From contig NZ_NPDU01000076.1 in NCBI RefSeq assembly GCF_002811985.1, forward strand, positions 1-20,704: 20,704 nucleotides of DNA, read 5' to 3'. Origin of the DNA: Leptospira adleri. GTDB lineage: Bacteria > Spirochaetota > Leptospiria > Leptospirales > Leptospiraceae. The translations under genes were made by a program, and so were the position numbers. Below, piece by piece: positions 10,201-16,900 of the stretch; the first letter of the stretch is position 1, and the number at the start of each line of letters is the position of its first letter. The notes beneath the pieces were generated by a model. It did not search any database, was not told the origin of the DNA, and saw only the letters and a program-made list of their open reading frames with translations.

Positions 10201-10398
10201 AAAGACGAAAGCGTCCCAGTTACCAATCGTTTGCATACCGTTTGCTACGGTAAACGTTTGGTTCATGCTGTTGGAATTGAATACGGGAGTATTCAAATTC
10301 GGAACGACGACCGGCTGAGACGATAAGGAATCAAAAAAAAGAAAGGAAATTAAGAGTAAAAAAGGAAAAAAGAATATTCGTTTTCTTTTAAGCTTCAT
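1249..10398 (-). CDS. Giant secreted protein (TIGR04388-like) with Hint self-cleavage domain and C-terminal M23 peptidase
   Basis: A 3049-residue protein. ATG 10398 was chosen because AAGGA lies 8 nt upstream and the product starts with a classic signal peptide (MKLKRKR, then a Phe/Leu core, to about residue 28). Layout: Gln-rich helices about 60-285; Cys repeats 291-467; a second Gln-rich helical stretch about 720-830; a DLPP-type module near 1169, 1278 and, degenerate, 1546; an Ala-rich hydrophobic stretch about 1580-1675; a Gly/Asn beta-rich region about 1690-1890; a Hint domain 2011-2165 (Cys2011 in CFVAGT, T2076-x-x-H2079, His2164-Asn2165); charged coiled coil about 2170-2730; and an M23 peptidase about 2745-3035 (His2789 and Asp2793 in HGGLD, H2999-L-H3001). 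Asn2165 is followed by Tyr, so cleavage rather than splicing is expected. The whole resembles the uncharacterised Leptospira TIGR04388 proteins. It probably acts in the periplasm, on the surface or outside the cell, with cleavage releasing an 884-residue peptidase fragment. Its role is unknown: toxin, autolysin and surface structure are all possible. Confidence 0.95.
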   Translation of the reverse strand: MKLKRKRIFFFPFLLLISFLFFDSLSSQPVVVPNLNTPVFNSNSMNQTFTVANGMQTIGNWDAFVFQSVSILQTQWEAQVQAQISMIVNSVTTSDHFASVQDYQTYVYNSLQGQASEQLLSWQSSVETTILSERSDYLSALYGSNSGAVASSTAQFQSQWNSFVSGSGLNLNLGGSLSQAVLNSGQQTLEGLESQWWSDFNQNLQSGLQTYQEALQGLTTKYQDLLSQINATEMQYQAHLAQIQQSQAGVKDQILSSLEGYQSFLNGNNLFWNSISVLYDNTSNSYVQASCPGGHSCTTFQYDPANSQFYSFGSCPAGHTCANVLYDSTDSKYLQNTVCPSICDGSEKENLSIRTGLNADGRAFQNVINNVANALQEGYVMPAIFDYTSGTMISYNANCLNGNSCVKGLYDSTSGSFVASTTCSAGHTCYSAVVDNTVPASATGSYFATSCPVGDTRCVSCQSGHTCQVQDMEAGFLYASNLMTSFLHSELLATQGALQSAINYQNGNGTNNVRYGDAEYSNDTIYSYWGSTPFEHAAATSTSMAAVSIYEILNSAATEGAGGLAKKIIAYIRNEITETDLANWIMDAYTSGLDGNGSPLTGLTGLGPGITITGISHADLRAFMNEDAFTPFFAATPYCPDWLGCYSGDIFNPTPGIYMANRTFSEQQNIGGAWGTNFYDYFARESGVWAGVPFLADIQHMQDYAWIELNFTVSNNNAFANVTTYQDLALQLQSFEYDWQNNVMPSITNWTAQAASYQAQYANWQTQMQAALTDAQNTFNAGVQDLQGQESAWLAQMGQVQQQAASAFQAAENSLKNAKGQTNYAQLTQEVLSGINQGRTKSNIDGEAVANTSSFTASFGAILSGLDRNADRNIPDFGLLSTLGSSFSRAITGASNLTLLSSTNNATMDTILGYMNGVADSMRKEKQFTQNGQGDLIEAHHLKTKSVESIDKYSHETITTTYVLNADGSLGPKIQDWIKDQCGDDLSNGNCNQYIENKYTSVDVDRSGKLTAHRNVYDGSTSLCGAMDATNMDSYCFGTDDKVVTIAPPNKGLFLLGRGASRLGDVFDGRDNAVGDLVNSTFQNVNAFLSSNKNMAGLFTEVNAAQRLNDHNASIASADANNRVKIANIIVDYVESVLLGGMSTSSWVNKQAQSAIQDVVATVLVKAFDLPPDVAAFLSGGLMAHMEASKARHDMGNQALGIGKGMHSLFNDLGMEGIERALVKIGPLALDMLYPGAGHAMQSTFDSYEKNLNALDNWKNFKTSMYGFAVQKYGQEHDLPPALTGFLSQYVMDFVEMKEAKEELGRNGAALSLNSIAGELKLAVANIGGFFAEIEGGLVKAGTHISGDLGLTSEKEEKRINSNMREAINSVKLKEYKDDIRNWDADQVTLASEAVKEYGRINQLDQKTIDLWAQQASDFVVRKQAERALNKRDELLKIGTVVSGGILSPLLLDAKLFGGGLTTLVSKGFKGIMTSIADLGNMLGESVVSSDFKSSVYDQTKEWHHTVTMDDVKARSQQGIINKAFVENDMRNKMFDLIGEALMPGDPNMGHMIGLLLKDNIDKHEAKKHAREQRLKDAETIVQVAAAAAAMYFTAGAASQGVAGWLSTVSTTATNLGLTTLTNGQIIALAASTATSMLIEGQLNGTNGAVAAFASGLINTVTMGIKTPVTGYITYTKHQNANLLTGQQEVKGGWGGGVNVNISGVKGLPAAAALKELMTAFQMSNLSMGMSFNADSGFGMNVNTNFANNIGLGLDYNFKSKSYTANASYDVNKAGDLEWANGSFNISASKEGNASVSVSYNSDGNTAIPQSLRGTGGTLEFSNDGMLNFSVQGFKGATIANVGYDTNTHGWQAASLNSNFQNEYNQGVIAENSSYNREKSQMEILHKELSLGTRMDKPLYSQAEIDHYLPKKEDGSIDMDKAQPEKLLEKWNAHKDAMSQTSEGLQKWKNDVTKAGERAGIEIRFNDGKSATTTFGKLVKGVFGDVAQSFGFTNDGSKMVDKAGVFHLDTCFVAGTQVWTKEGQKAIETIAVGDIVQSWNEQTNTFEKKKVTELFIHEVPQLFNLELDGEEELHTTWNHPFRRRMTDSSSSNVALAIASSEWVKVEDLKVNDEVLKSDGTWAQVTGIFHYNVEPTKVYNLEVEDNHTYVVGGDAESSNAGYVVHNYVNESKEVTAALGRTDRLLKLSGNDQELASSLGELKNLGKEFRKNAADAEKETNRLLFEHFSAQQNLEVQGKKNLDFVNMVRSKDADDLPGIGKIRELLKGVNPEKGYTKAQLSAIDGWLKQDLSKNLPAGVVSTKDMVNGYSSGAFSLGGFNKVGGGKTLTELGTHVGLWKIGRELGEIESMNTGRRKIQDTEANLIAHKNKMKERGIAEAKAIREVENRVESYVSKIYGNDPKFAEVLVNSRTIDKKALSKNTAGVDFETKRKAFELKPEQVARLQEFDKQKKAILAEQKKLEKEDYERHQKDHPGEKYVRSPELNQRREKALATREHLDKQKSNFLNETLTHFPQEGRRIELEKLSLQGKLSDKERNELRGINDAKREHNDAVAALFDQSETTMHKSLETVLGKERMAVANDRADLTQNLLLKEDKLRTLDPKKDKAEYDKLNMEVKAIQERTAQLDKNFLDYKPVRKAGEPLDVFLLREKDSFAGESKAIERIVDGLEEEVKHYKALDDTKRVAELNNKIDKFEKRAQESALSSVDDVLTAALRKGGPEREKALRDMEEYLTHADKRDSDQYEREILITDSIKNPKGDPEGTTMPINSHFGRGGYSNQEKVGAYLHSNDHGGLDVGGVKGERINSILEGKVKGNPTKGLSITLPGEMPNHLKEKGIAYSEPLYDGTGNKIRDAGYYDPDGKLYSANKLNELDKAFRKANPAIAKNEKPFESVRSVGVISKDGKFYTMANAKTPVELTSDQMALVPDEIRRKPELANANGNGVSIETTLKGTFGGTYELQYKHFDSFPRNENGKPLQAGEVIKPGQKIGDLGTTGQSTGAHLHISVISYDKPKGVSSAFYEAKRNRKGEITYYLINPQYFIKVMAPSGTRK
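8998..9528 (-). repeat. 24-residue cysteine repeats (C-x-x-G-H-x-C) inside the giant gene
   Basis: Residues 291-467 of the giant protein contain the motif C-[PSLQ]-x-G-[HND]-[ST]-C, usually followed after four residues by YD or VD. Unit-starting Cys residues fall at 291, 315, 339 (degenerate CPSIC), 399, 423, 451 and 461. The steps 291-315-339 and 399-423 are exactly 24 residues. A unit without its Cys pair (FDYTSG) precedes 399. The spacing and paired Cys suggest small disulfide-bonded or metal-binding knuckles in an exported protein. I do not recognise the repeat as a named family. Confidence 0.8.
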
Positions 10399-10406
10399 AT
10401 AATAAA

Positions 10407-10411
10407 TCCTT
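10407..10411 (-). promoter_or_regulatory. Ribosome binding site of the giant gene, overlapping the upstream stop codon
   Basis: AAGGA on the minus strand overlaps the TAA stop (10410-10412) of the DUF1566 gene and lies 8 nt before ATG 10398. It decides the start: the reading frame extends 10 codons further up to 10428, but that extension would overlap the upstream gene and put an uncharged stretch before the signal peptide. The overlap implies translational coupling. Confidence 0.7.
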
Positions 10412-10955
10412 AATTCGTAGCTACACACCGAACATAATAACCGAAATCTTTATCACTTGTACCGTAGGAAGTCCCGTAAAAAAAGTTAACTGTCCAGGCC
10501 GCGCTCGAACCGCTTGCAACCGAAGTAGAAGACCAAAAATAATCGACTCCCGCAGTCGTTAAAACGCTCGTATCCATTGCTGGATTCATTTGAGAACGGT
10601 CGACTATACTCTTTAGCTCGTTAATATTCGGAAGTCTCCATGTTTTACCCGCCGGTAAAACAGGAGGCTTCTCCGATAAAAGTCCGTTACAATATTTCAA
10701 TGCGTTTGCCCAAGTATAGACGGTAGGAGTACCGTTCATGTTACCGTTGTCCGCTCCGCAAGTGGATTGGTGAGAGGCATTTTCCGACCCCAGGCCCGCG
10801 GGGCAAACCTGCCATAAAAAGCCGGTTCTATAATCTAGGACGGTCCCATCTTTCATATTTTTAAAACGGACCGTGGTTACAGTTTGACCAACCGCCAAAA
10901 CAAAGACGGCAAAGCAGATTGAATAGAATTTCAGTGATTTAAAAAAGTGATTCAT
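10410..10955 (-). CDS. Secreted single-domain DUF1566 (Lcl C-terminal-like) protein
   Basis: This 181-residue protein is almost nothing but one DUF1566 domain behind a signal peptide. The N-terminus MNHFFKSLK, a hydrophobic core and a likely cut near AVGQ (about residues 22-24) have no lipobox, so it should be free in the periplasm or secreted. DUF1566 hallmarks appear in order: RTGFLWQVC, TWANALKYCNGL, TWRLPNINELKSIVD, YFWSST, AWTVNF and YYVRCVA. The fold is C-type-lectin-like; in Legionella Lcl the related domain binds glycosaminoglycans, but the ligand here is unknown. The frame stays open up to 11201, but I start at ATG 10955. The extra 82 codons overlap the next gene, lack a signal peptide, and TGGA lies 5 nt before this ATG. 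It is the third gene of the operon, 37 nt after the paralogue and 11 nt before the giant. It may be a detached copy of the paralogues' C-terminal domains. Confidence 0.9.
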   Translation of the reverse strand: MNHFFKSLKFYSICFAVFVLAVGQTVTTVRFKNMKDGTVLDYRTGFLWQVCPAGLGSENASHQSTCGADNGNMNGTPTVYTWANALKYCNGLLSEKPPVLPAGKTWRLPNINELKSIVDRSQMNPAMDTSVLTTAGVDYFWSSTSVASGSSAAWTVNFFYGTSYGTSDKDFGYYVRCVATN

Positions 10956-10992
10956 AAGATTCCAGACCGATTCGTATTCCTTGATAAAGATT

Positions 10993-13866
10993 TTACGGAG
11001 TAGCCGAGCTTGGAACACTACCCGAAACACAGCGGACTTTTTTCCCACTTGAGGTAAGCTCGAAGAAAATGTTCTGTTTGCAAAAATCCACGTACCAAGC
11101 GTTTCGCAGATTGGATGTAAAAAAGGAAGAAGTCCAAAAGTCGTTTTGACCTCCCGCACCGCTACAACCATTGTTAAACGAGAGCCACTGACTTCCGTCA
11201 TAGATCAAAGCGCTTTCCAATTCTTCCACCGAAGGAAGTCTCCAATCCGTACGATTGGCGTAGCCGTTAAAGACATTAGCGTTCGGAGGAGCCTGAGGAT
11301 TCATACGATTCAAATTCGCACAATATTTTAAGGCGGAATTAAAATCGAAATTGGAGCCGGAATCGATTTCCTGCCAGATAAGTGAATTATTGTTATCTTT
11401 CTTACTGGTATTCGAAGGATACGAAGAATTTGAAAGACTCGTTACGCTGCTCGCAATTCCTTTCTGGTAAAAACCGTCTTGCCCGACTCTCTCCGTAACG
11501 CTGTCAAAAGCGGCGGTGACGCCGAGACAACTTCCTATATCGAACCCGCCCGACTGATAGGAGCAGCGAGTTTGTCCAGTTTTCGGAATTAAACTTCCAT
11601 AAGTAACGTCTCTCGTAGAAAAATAAGAACCGGTCAAAAAAGTTCCCGCTAATTGTCCGGAAACATCGTTACTCTGAACTGAATTATTAGAGATATCTTT
11701 CAGACTATTCTTATCAATTTCCCATCGTAAAAGTGCGTTCTCCGGAAAACGGATCCAAGGAAGATCGATAGTAAGGATGTTATGAGGTTCTCCAACACCG
11801 GTATTCCAGGTGAAATTCGGAATAGCGCCTGAAACCGTATCAAAACTAAAATCGACCCAACCCGTTCCGTTAAAATATTGAACCTTCAAAATCGGGACAA
11901 TATCTTGCATTGGTTCGCTGAAAGTAATCTTAATCTTACCTGGATCCGGTTTGATATTGTGACCGTTTAAAGTAGGAGAAATACTAACCGCTTGCGGTAC
12001 ATCCAAATCTTTCCAAACTATAATTTCCCTACTTGCAAACTGCGGACCAAAACCTGCCGCAGCGTTTGCGACACAGACCATAAGAGTATTCGAACCCAAA
12101 GAAAAATTGAGAGGATCAATGGAGGAATTGACCGAGATCGGATTGGACATACTCAATGCGCCGCTTGCGTTTGTATTCGAGCCCAAAAGAGAATTACCGT
12201 TATTACAATTACAATCGCCGGCGTTAGAATATAAAACCCCGCTCGTATCCTTAAATTTGCCGACAGGACAATTCGCGACGCCTGTGGTTACGCATTCGGT
12301 ACAAGCGGAAGCCCTTTTCTTAAAAAGGGAATAGGAAACTTTGTTACCGCTTACTTGCCAAGAAACTTGGGCAGCCGAGTTATCGATCACGAGACTGCCG
12401 TAATAAAGAGCCGGGGTCGTACTAGTGACCGTAATCGTGGGAATCGAAGTATCGACGGAGTAAATCGCCGATTGAACCGCACCTAAATTCCCGGCCTTAT
12501 CCCGAGCCAAAAATTTAATCGCTTGATTCAAGGTTCCGGTCGGTAAGGGAATCGGGGCGGAATAAGCTGAACCGGCCAAAATAGCACCGGAACTGCCTGA
12601 GATGAGAGGATTCGAACCGTCGGTCGTATAAGCAAGAACCGAACAAGGTGCTCCGGAATTATCATTACACTTTAAAGTAACGTTCTCTTCTTTTCCATAG
12701 TTTCCCGCTCCCGGATCCGCCGTAATCGTAGGAGCTACGTCGTCTCGAACAACCGTCAAACTCGTCTGCCCTGTAAAACCGGCTGTAACACAGATAAAAA
12801 TAGAATTACTACCGACGCTTAAGGAAGCGGCCGCGATATTAAAAGTGTTTGGCACATTAGCCGAAACGGATCCGGAACTAAGAACTCCGCCGTTGTTACA
12901 ACCAGTACCATTTGCCCGGATGCTATACGTACCACTCTGATTGCTTTTCCAAAAAATCGGAATTGTGTTGACCGCGCCGTTCATAGCGCTCACGTAACCG
13001 CCCGTAGAACTACTATCTAAAGTGACATTCGGCAGATTATGGTTCACCTCATAAATCGCGGATTGAACTCCTTCTAAATTGCCCGCCAAATCTCTACAGC
13101 GATACTGAACCGTATAAATGCCTTCACCGAAACCCCCGACGGTAAAACTTGTCGTAGTAGGATTCTTAACATAGCCTACTAAAGGGGAAAAAGCGGGAGT
13201 AGAGCCGTCAATAGAATAGACCAAATTTCCAGGCGCCAAATTATCCGCACAAGTGATCGTAACCGATTGAGCGCCGCCATAAATACCGGGGGCCGGGAAA
13301 ATGGAGGACATAGGCGGGTTGACATCATTGCTAATCAAAGCCAAAATCGGATTATCGACAACTCCATCTCCATTCTCATCATAGCCGAAACCGGGATACA
13401 CGGTAACCTTATTTCCGGAGCAATTTGGTCCAGTAGTAAGGGTAATCTTACCGCCCGCACCTGCACAAAGATAATAATCGAGTATTCCATTTCCGTTGAT
13501 ATCGACGCCGATCGGGTCACCTTGGGCGTTGGTCACAAAAATGATTTGAGGAATGCCGTTTCCATTTACGGATATTCCGGAAGTATTTCCATTTCCGCTG
13601 GGATCAACAACGATTCCAGTAGCAACATTTCCCTGGGTCCCTCCGTTCAAGTCGATAGATTCTCCCGGAGAAAAGGAGAAAATCTGCCCTGAAATAGTCG
13701 AAGCAGCAATTCCATCGGCACCTCGTGAAACATTAGGAACTCCTAATAGACTTAAAAGTGCGTTGTATAAAGCGGCGGGAGTCGCCGAACTTTTATTATT
13801 ACCGCAAGACGGCAAAAGAAGAAGGAACAAAAGCAAAAAAGAAATTTTTATATACTTACGAATCAT
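10993..13866 (-). CDS. Multidomain lipoprotein with Ca-loop-like, chitobiase-C-like, Ig-like and DUF1566 domains
   Basis: A 957-residue predicted lipoprotein starting at ATG 13866, with signal MIRKYIK, a Leu-rich core and lipobox L-P-S-C at residues 18-21. Next come Asp/Asn/Gly loops like EF-hand or dockerin calcium loops (DPSGNGN near 89, DINGNGILDYY near 121, DENGDGVVDN near 161). Two chitobiase/hexosaminidase C-terminal-like motifs follow (VYSIDGSTPAFSP near 210-226 and YTTDGSNP near 410), alternating with Ig-like beta stretches. An SbsA-type Ig-like module spans about 620-720 (ISPTLNG, ITFSEPM). The C-terminal DUF1566 domain covers about 840-955 (DWRLPSVEELESAL, FWTSSF, AWYVDF, KKVRCVSGS). 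It is a clear paralogue of the preceding 1060-residue gene and probably arose by tandem duplication. Its SD is weak (GGGGAG 14 nt away). It probably acts as an envelope-anchored binding protein; the ligand is unknown and no enzyme motif is visible. Confidence 0.93.
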   Translation of the reverse strand: MIRKYIKISFLLLFLLLLPSCGNNKSSATPAALYNALLSLLGVPNVSRGADGIAASTISGQIFSFSPGESIDLNGGTQGNVATGIVVDPSGNGNTSGISVNGNGIPQIIFVTNAQGDPIGVDINGNGILDYYLCAGAGGKITLTTGPNCSGNKVTVYPGFGYDENGDGVVDNPILALISNDVNPPMSSIFPAPGIYGGAQSVTITCADNLAPGNLVYSIDGSTPAFSPLVGYVKNPTTTSFTVGGFGEGIYTVQYRCRDLAGNLEGVQSAIYEVNHNLPNVTLDSSSTGGYVSAMNGAVNTIPIFWKSNQSGTYSIRANGTGCNNGGVLSSGSVSANVPNTFNIAAASLSVGSNSIFICVTAGFTGQTSLTVVRDDVAPTITADPGAGNYGKEENVTLKCNDNSGAPCSVLAYTTDGSNPLISGSSGAILAGSAYSAPIPLPTGTLNQAIKFLARDKAGNLGAVQSAIYSVDTSIPTITVTSTTPALYYGSLVIDNSAAQVSWQVSGNKVSYSLFKKRASACTECVTTGVANCPVGKFKDTSGVLYSNAGDCNCNNGNSLLGSNTNASGALSMSNPISVNSSIDPLNFSLGSNTLMVCVANAAAGFGPQFASREIIVWKDLDVPQAVSISPTLNGHNIKPDPGKIKITFSEPMQDIVPILKVQYFNGTGWVDFSFDTVSGAIPNFTWNTGVGEPHNILTIDLPWIRFPENALLRWEIDKNSLKDISNNSVQSNDVSGQLAGTFLTGSYFSTRDVTYGSLIPKTGQTRCSYQSGGFDIGSCLGVTAAFDSVTERVGQDGFYQKGIASSVTSLSNSSYPSNTSKKDNNNSLIWQEIDSGSNFDFNSALKYCANLNRMNPQAPPNANVFNGYANRTDWRLPSVEELESALIYDGSQWLSFNNGCSGAGGQNDFWTSSFFTSNLRNAWYVDFCKQNIFFELTSSGKKVRCVSGSVPSSATP

Positions 13867-13911
13867 AAAATAAACCGATTCTCCCCTTTCAAAATCATCG
13901 ATATCCGAAAC

Positions 13912-16900
13912 TCACGGACCATTCGCAACACATCTAACGTAAGCCGTACCCGTTTTAGAGGAAAACGGCGTCATTCCACCCGACTGAAAAAACACGGTCC
14001 AGGCATTTCCAGGCGACGGGGCATAAGAAGAAGAAGTCCAATAATAAGAATTCTTAGTATTCGGAAAAAAAGTAGAATTGATCGTAAGCGTGGAACTCGA
14101 AGAAGTCATATCAACGAGGCTGTTCAATTCTTTAATCGTTGGAAGTCGCCAAGACCGACCGGCTAAGTTCAAACCACTACAGTAGGTCAGCGCAGCAGAC
14201 CAAGTGGGTTTTGTTGCAGTTCCCGTCGCGCAAGAACTACCGGACAAGCCGGCGCTACATTTTTGCCAAAACAAGTTCGCTGTAGAGTCCGAGATGGTTT
14301 GATCTCCGGGATCAGTCAAACTCTGAACCGAGCTTCCGGAACCGGATACACAACGAATGTTGTTGGTATTGGAACGAACAAAAGTATCGGAAGCGCCATA
14401 ATTAAAATTAACGCCCCAAGCAAAAAATGGATTGGAACGTCTCAGAGTCGACGACCAATAATAGTTTGCGATCCCGTCGGGAAAACCCGGAATCGGAAAC
14501 GTTGCATCGGCGGAAGAAGAACCAAAAACCGACAAAGTATCCAGCTCTTTCTGGGTCGGGAGTCTCCAATCCGTTATTCCAGCAAAGCCGGCGCCCGAAT
14601 TGCACTGATTCAGATAAGAACAACCGTTTACTCCGGAAGGGTGAACGACATTGCTACCGTCCTGAAAACTAAAGAAGGGCCAAAATTCCAGCTTAACGGG
14701 GTTATTGGAAGAATCAACCGGGGAACAACTTGCCGACGGAGTAACAATGTCTGCGCACTGAGTCACGCCGGAATTCAAAGAAGAAATCTTTCCTTCCACG
14801 CAAGTCTTCCATTTTAAACCGGAAACGGTATCTTCCGTAACTGCGTCGCTCGGATAACCCGAATAATATTGAACCGAATAATTTCGATTTGAACCGGATT
14901 GAGTTTCCCCGTCTTGTTTCGTACCGACACAAGGAATCAGGTTCCCGTTGGAGTCCCAGCAACTTGTTTGATTTGTCTTAAAAGGTTTAAAATACTGGGA
15001 TTTCATTCCGGTGACAAAACTCTGCTGAATGTCGTTCAAAGGAGAATTGCCCGCAGAATCTTGAAGAACCGTTTTAGAAAGAGTCCAAAGAATCTTCGCG
15101 TTTTCCGGAAAGTTCATCCAAGAAAAATCGATCTGAAGCGTTGTCGCACTCACCCAAGTATAAGTTGCTGTGAAATCGATACAATCCCAGCTGGCGCCAT
15201 CGTAAACAAAAACGCTAAGCGGAGGATTGGTCGGAGCAGGATAACAGACGTTCTTAATCTTCGTCCCGGTCGTAATGCCTCCGAAAGAAACATCCATATT
15301 CTTATTAAAAACGATCTGGATTCTACCGGGACTTGGATTGACGTAAACGGGACTTCCCGCATTAAAATCCGCAGGACTTGTGGAACTCACTATCGGACGC
15401 GCATTGTCCTTCGTCACAGAAAAGGAAACGTTTCCGTAGAGCGGATCCAAGCTCGCGTTGGCGACGCAGATCGAAACCGTATTCGCTCCTTGAGCAAAAT
15501 TAGAATTTAGAATCGTCGTGGTGATCGGAACTCCTGCGGTGACGTTACCGGCGCTGTTGGTTCCGGTCAGAATCGTTCCGGATGAACAATCGGTTCCGGA
15601 ACGCAATGTAAAAACACCGTTTCGATCGCTCACCCAACTTATACTTTGATCGGAAGTAGCGTTGACTAATTGACTTACCGGGGTAAAAGAATTCGTAGTA
15701 ACGGTGGCGACGGAAGTATTGATAAAGTAATTCACCGATTGCAAAGGTGAAAGATTTCCGGCAAGATCGACGCCGATAAATTTTAACGTAACCGCTGTAT
15801 TAAGTGGAATCGAAATCGGATTCTGAAATTGAGTTCCGGTTAAAATGGTTCCGTTAGAGCCGTCGATATTCGGATCCGCTCCATTCAACGTATAAGCAAT
15901 CAATCCGCATCCCGCAGGATTGTTATCGGTACAGGAAAGACTAACGTTCTGCGCATTCCCATAATTCCCTCCGCCCGGAGTCGGGCTGATGGACGGCTGC
16001 GATTCGTCTCGAACGATAGATAACGTCTGATAGCCGGTGAGAGCGGCAGTCGCACAAACGTGAAGCGTATTCAACCCTACAGTGAAGCTATTGGAAGAAA
16101 TATTTACGCTTAATGGTACATTTGCGGAAACGATGCCGGACTGTAAAATAGAGCCGCTCTGACAATTACCTGCGTTTAAACGAATCGAATACGATCCTGA
16201 ATAATTCGAAGTCCAGTCAAAGGAAAGATTATTGATTGCGCCGGTTTGACTGCTGACTCCGGTAGAGTTCACATTAGAAATACTAACGGTAGGCACGTTA
16301 TGATTGATTTCATAAGTGTCGGTGTGAACGGATTCTATGTTTCCTGCTAAATCACGGCATCTGTATTTGATCGTATAAAGACCGTCGCCGTTACCAAGGG
16401 TTACTTTTTTAATTTTCGGGTTGGAGGCAATGCCGAGTAGCGGACTGAAAGACGGAGTCGACGAATCCGTAGAATAAACGATGTTTCCCGGAGCGACATT
16501 ATCGTTGCAAGCGATGGTAAGTTGGATTGGGGAACCGTAGATTCCAGCGTTAGGACTAATCATGGAAACGGGAGCGAGAGAGTCCCCACTGATCTGAGAA
16601 AGAATCGTATTATCCGCTATCCCATCCCCATTTGTGTCGTATCCTTGTCCGACGATCACCGAAACGGAATTTCCAGTGCAACCGGAGCCGGTCATCAAAG
16701 AATATTCGGTTTGATTCTTATAACAGATATAATAATCCGCAAGGCCGTTACCATCGACATCAACGGCGATTGGAATTCCATTCTCATTGTATAAGAAGAT
16801 GATGTCGGGAACCCCATTATTTCGAGTGGAAACCCCAAGAGTGGAATTATCACCACCCACGGAAACGACAGAACCAGTATTTCCAGCCTGCGCACCATTA

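Noticed and set aside
10956..11201. 82-codon N-terminal extension of the small DUF1566 protein
   Set aside because: It overlaps the end of the paralogue gene in another frame, and would bury a good signal peptide that begins at ATG 10955.
13912..14340. Diversity-generating retroelement variable region at the end of the DUF1566 proteins
   Set aside because: The fold is suggestive, but no reverse transcriptase, template repeat or IMH-like element is seen in the window; kept only as a testable idea.
14899..15510. 203-codon plus-strand open frame, and similar long plus-strand frames at 7150-7764, 14263-14817 and 2877-3314
   Set aside because: They lie entirely antisense to well-supported genes, have no recognisable domains, signal peptides or SD-linked starts, and show compositions (Arg/Ile/Ser-rich) typical of reverse-strand reading.
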